Made by a program: the position numbers and the translations under genes | Shown: piece after piece, positions 4,808 to 5,786 of the stretch | How the letters are laid out: each line of letters starts with the position of its first letter | How positions within the stretch are numbered: the first letter of the stretch is position 1 | The notes under the pieces: model-generated | What the model was told of the DNA's origin: nothing | The model's database searches: none | The model's input: the letters and a program-made list of their open reading frames with translations, nothing else | Source: an uncultured Oscillospiraceae bacterium | GTDB lineage: Bacteria; Bacillota; Clostridia; Oscillospirales; Oscillospiraceae | Assembly (NCBI GenBank): GCA_910579485.1 | Contig: CAJTVO010000165.1 | Location: 1 to 5,786, forward strand | Length of the DNA: 5,786 nt | Direction of reading: 5' to 3'

Positions 4808-5786
4808 TTACTCTTCTCTCCCGCAGCACTTCTTATATTTCTTTCCGCTTCCGCAGGGGCAGGGGTCGTTCCGGCCCACCTTCTGGACCCGGCGGGGCTG
4901 CTTCTTCACGGTGCCGTCCCCCCGGCCCTCGGTGATGCCGCTGGCCACCCGCTCCCGCTTGACCTCCTGGTTGGTCCGCAGGCGCATGGAGTACAGCCGC
5001 CGGACGGTCTCCTCCTGGATGGCGGCCACCATCTCCTCAAACATATGCAGGCTCTCCCGCTTATAGGCGTCCACGGGGTTGGACTGGGCGTAGGCCTGGA
5101 GCCGGATGCCCTGGCGGAGGTCCTGCATGGCGTCGATGTGCTCCATCCAGTACTCGTCCACCACCCGGAGCATCACCACCCGCTCCAGCTCCCGCATGTC
5201 GGGGATGCCGGGGTTGGACTCCCGGGCGGCGTCGATCTCCGCCGCCTTGGCGGCGTAGGTCTCCAGGGCCTTGGCGGTGAAGGCCTCGGCCAGCGTGTCC
5301 GCATCGGCCTTCTCGACCTCCTCCGGGGTGAAGCGCACCGCGTCCTTGGGGAAGAAGGAGCCCTCCAGGGAGGCCAGCATGGTCCGGTAGGCCTCCTGGC
5401 CGATGTGCTTGTTCTCGCCGAAGGCGCCGTGGACGGTCTCGGAGATGATGTTGGTGATGAAGCTGGAGATCTCCTTCTGCAGGTCCGCGCCGTCCAGGAC
5501 GTTTTTGCGCTGCCCGTAGATAAGCTCCCGCTGCTTGTTCATGACGTCGTCGTACTCCAGGGTGCTCTTGCGGGACTGGAAGTTCCGGGATTCCACGCTG
5601 GTCTGGGCGTTTTCGATGCCCTTGGTGAGCATCCGGTTCTCAATGGGGATGTCCTCCCCCAGATCCAGGCGCTCCATGAGCCCCGTGATCCGGTCCCCGC
5701 CGAACAGGCGCATGAGGTCGTCGTCCAGGCTCAGGTAGAACCGGCTCTCGCCGGGGTCCCCCTGACGGCCGGCACGGCCCCGGAGC
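4808..5786 (-). CDS. secA: preprotein translocase ATPase SecA, C-terminal part (5' end outside window)
   Basis: The frame is open from the window edge (first whole codon at 5785) for 325 residues, roughly the last 40% of a SecA. It begins in helicase motif VI of the second nucleotide-binding domain (LRGRAGRQGDPGESRFYLSL). Then come the helical scaffold with TLEYDDVMNKQRELIY (about visible residues 75-90), the helical wing, and the two-helix finger region with WMEHIDAMQDLRQGIRLQAYAQ (about 213-234). It ends in a complete SEC-C zinc motif, CPCGSGKKYKKCCG, with the CxC and CC cysteines (about 4820-4858). SecA is the ATPase that drives unfolded preproteins through SecYEG, and the SEC-C tail binds zinc and, in E. 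coli, SecB and phospholipid. No break or odd residue is visible. It is the first visible gene of the minus-strand run; the promoter should lie upstream, outside the window. Confidence 0.98.
   Translation of the reverse strand, partial: LRGRAGRQGDPGESRFYLSLDDDLMRLFGGDRITGLMERLDLGEDIPIENRMLTKGIENAQTSVESRNFQSRKSTLEYDDVMNKQRELIYGQRKNVLDGADLQKEISSFITNIISETVHGAFGENKHIGQEAYRTMLASLEGSFFPKDAVRFTPEEVEKADADTLAEAFTAKALETYAAKAAEIDAARESNPGIPDMRELERVVMLRVVDEYWMEHIDAMQDLRQGIRLQAYAQSNPVDAYKRESLHMFEEMVAAIQEETVRRLYSMRLRTNQEVKRERVASGITEGRGDGTVKKQPRRVQKVGRNDPCPCGSGKKYKKCCGREE

Noticed and set aside
1..5786. Mobile element, defence system, CRISPR, tRNA or rRNA content
   Set aside because: No transposase, integrase, terminal repeats, direct-repeat arrays, tRNA-like cloverleaf or rRNA sequence was seen. 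Gene content is secA, pgeF and other ordinary chromosomal genes.

Overview
The window looks like ordinary chromosomal DNA from a GC-rich Clostridia relative, most likely an Oscillospiraceae-type gut anaerobe (Flavonifractor, Pseudoflavonifractor or Lawsonibacter-like). This rests on the high GC content, strong AGGAGG ribosome binding sites, a SecA with a C-terminal zinc motif, and the style of the small membrane-protein genes. The genus is inference from overall character, not proven. No RNA gene, CRISPR array, transposon, phage or defence gene was seen, and I found no convincing new multi-gene system.

Layout from left to right: (1) at 1-258 on the minus strand, the N-terminal part of a small conserved protein of unknown function that runs off the left edge; (2) a divergent intergenic region at 259-385 with an extended -10 promoter and a leader hairpin serving the plus strand; (3) at 386-1246 on the plus strand, a membrane-anchored zinc-ribbon protein with a very lysine/glutamate-rich N-terminus; (4) a long hairpin at 1275-1313 between convergent genes; (5) from 5786 down to 1293, an unbroken minus-strand run of five genes: secA (3' part), an unassigned 160-residue protein, a RimJ/RimL-type GNAT acetyltransferase, pgeF (YfiH/LACC1 family), and a lipoprotein solute-binding protein of the peptide-transporter family 5.

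The minus-strand genes are tightly packed. There are 3 bp between the secA stop and the next start, about 60 bp (with a hairpin) before the acetyltransferase, 9 bp before pgeF with the acetyltransferase stop inside the pgeF Shine-Dalgarno, and a 4-bp ATGA overlap between pgeF and the binding-protein gene. They probably form one transcription unit whose promoter lies upstream of secA, outside the window. Most members look like housekeeping functions. The one suggestive pairing is pgeF (peptidoglycan stem-peptide quality control in E. coli) translationally coupled to a lone peptide-binding lipoprotein with no permease or ATPase genes beside it. No stretch longer than 300 bases lacks a gene.
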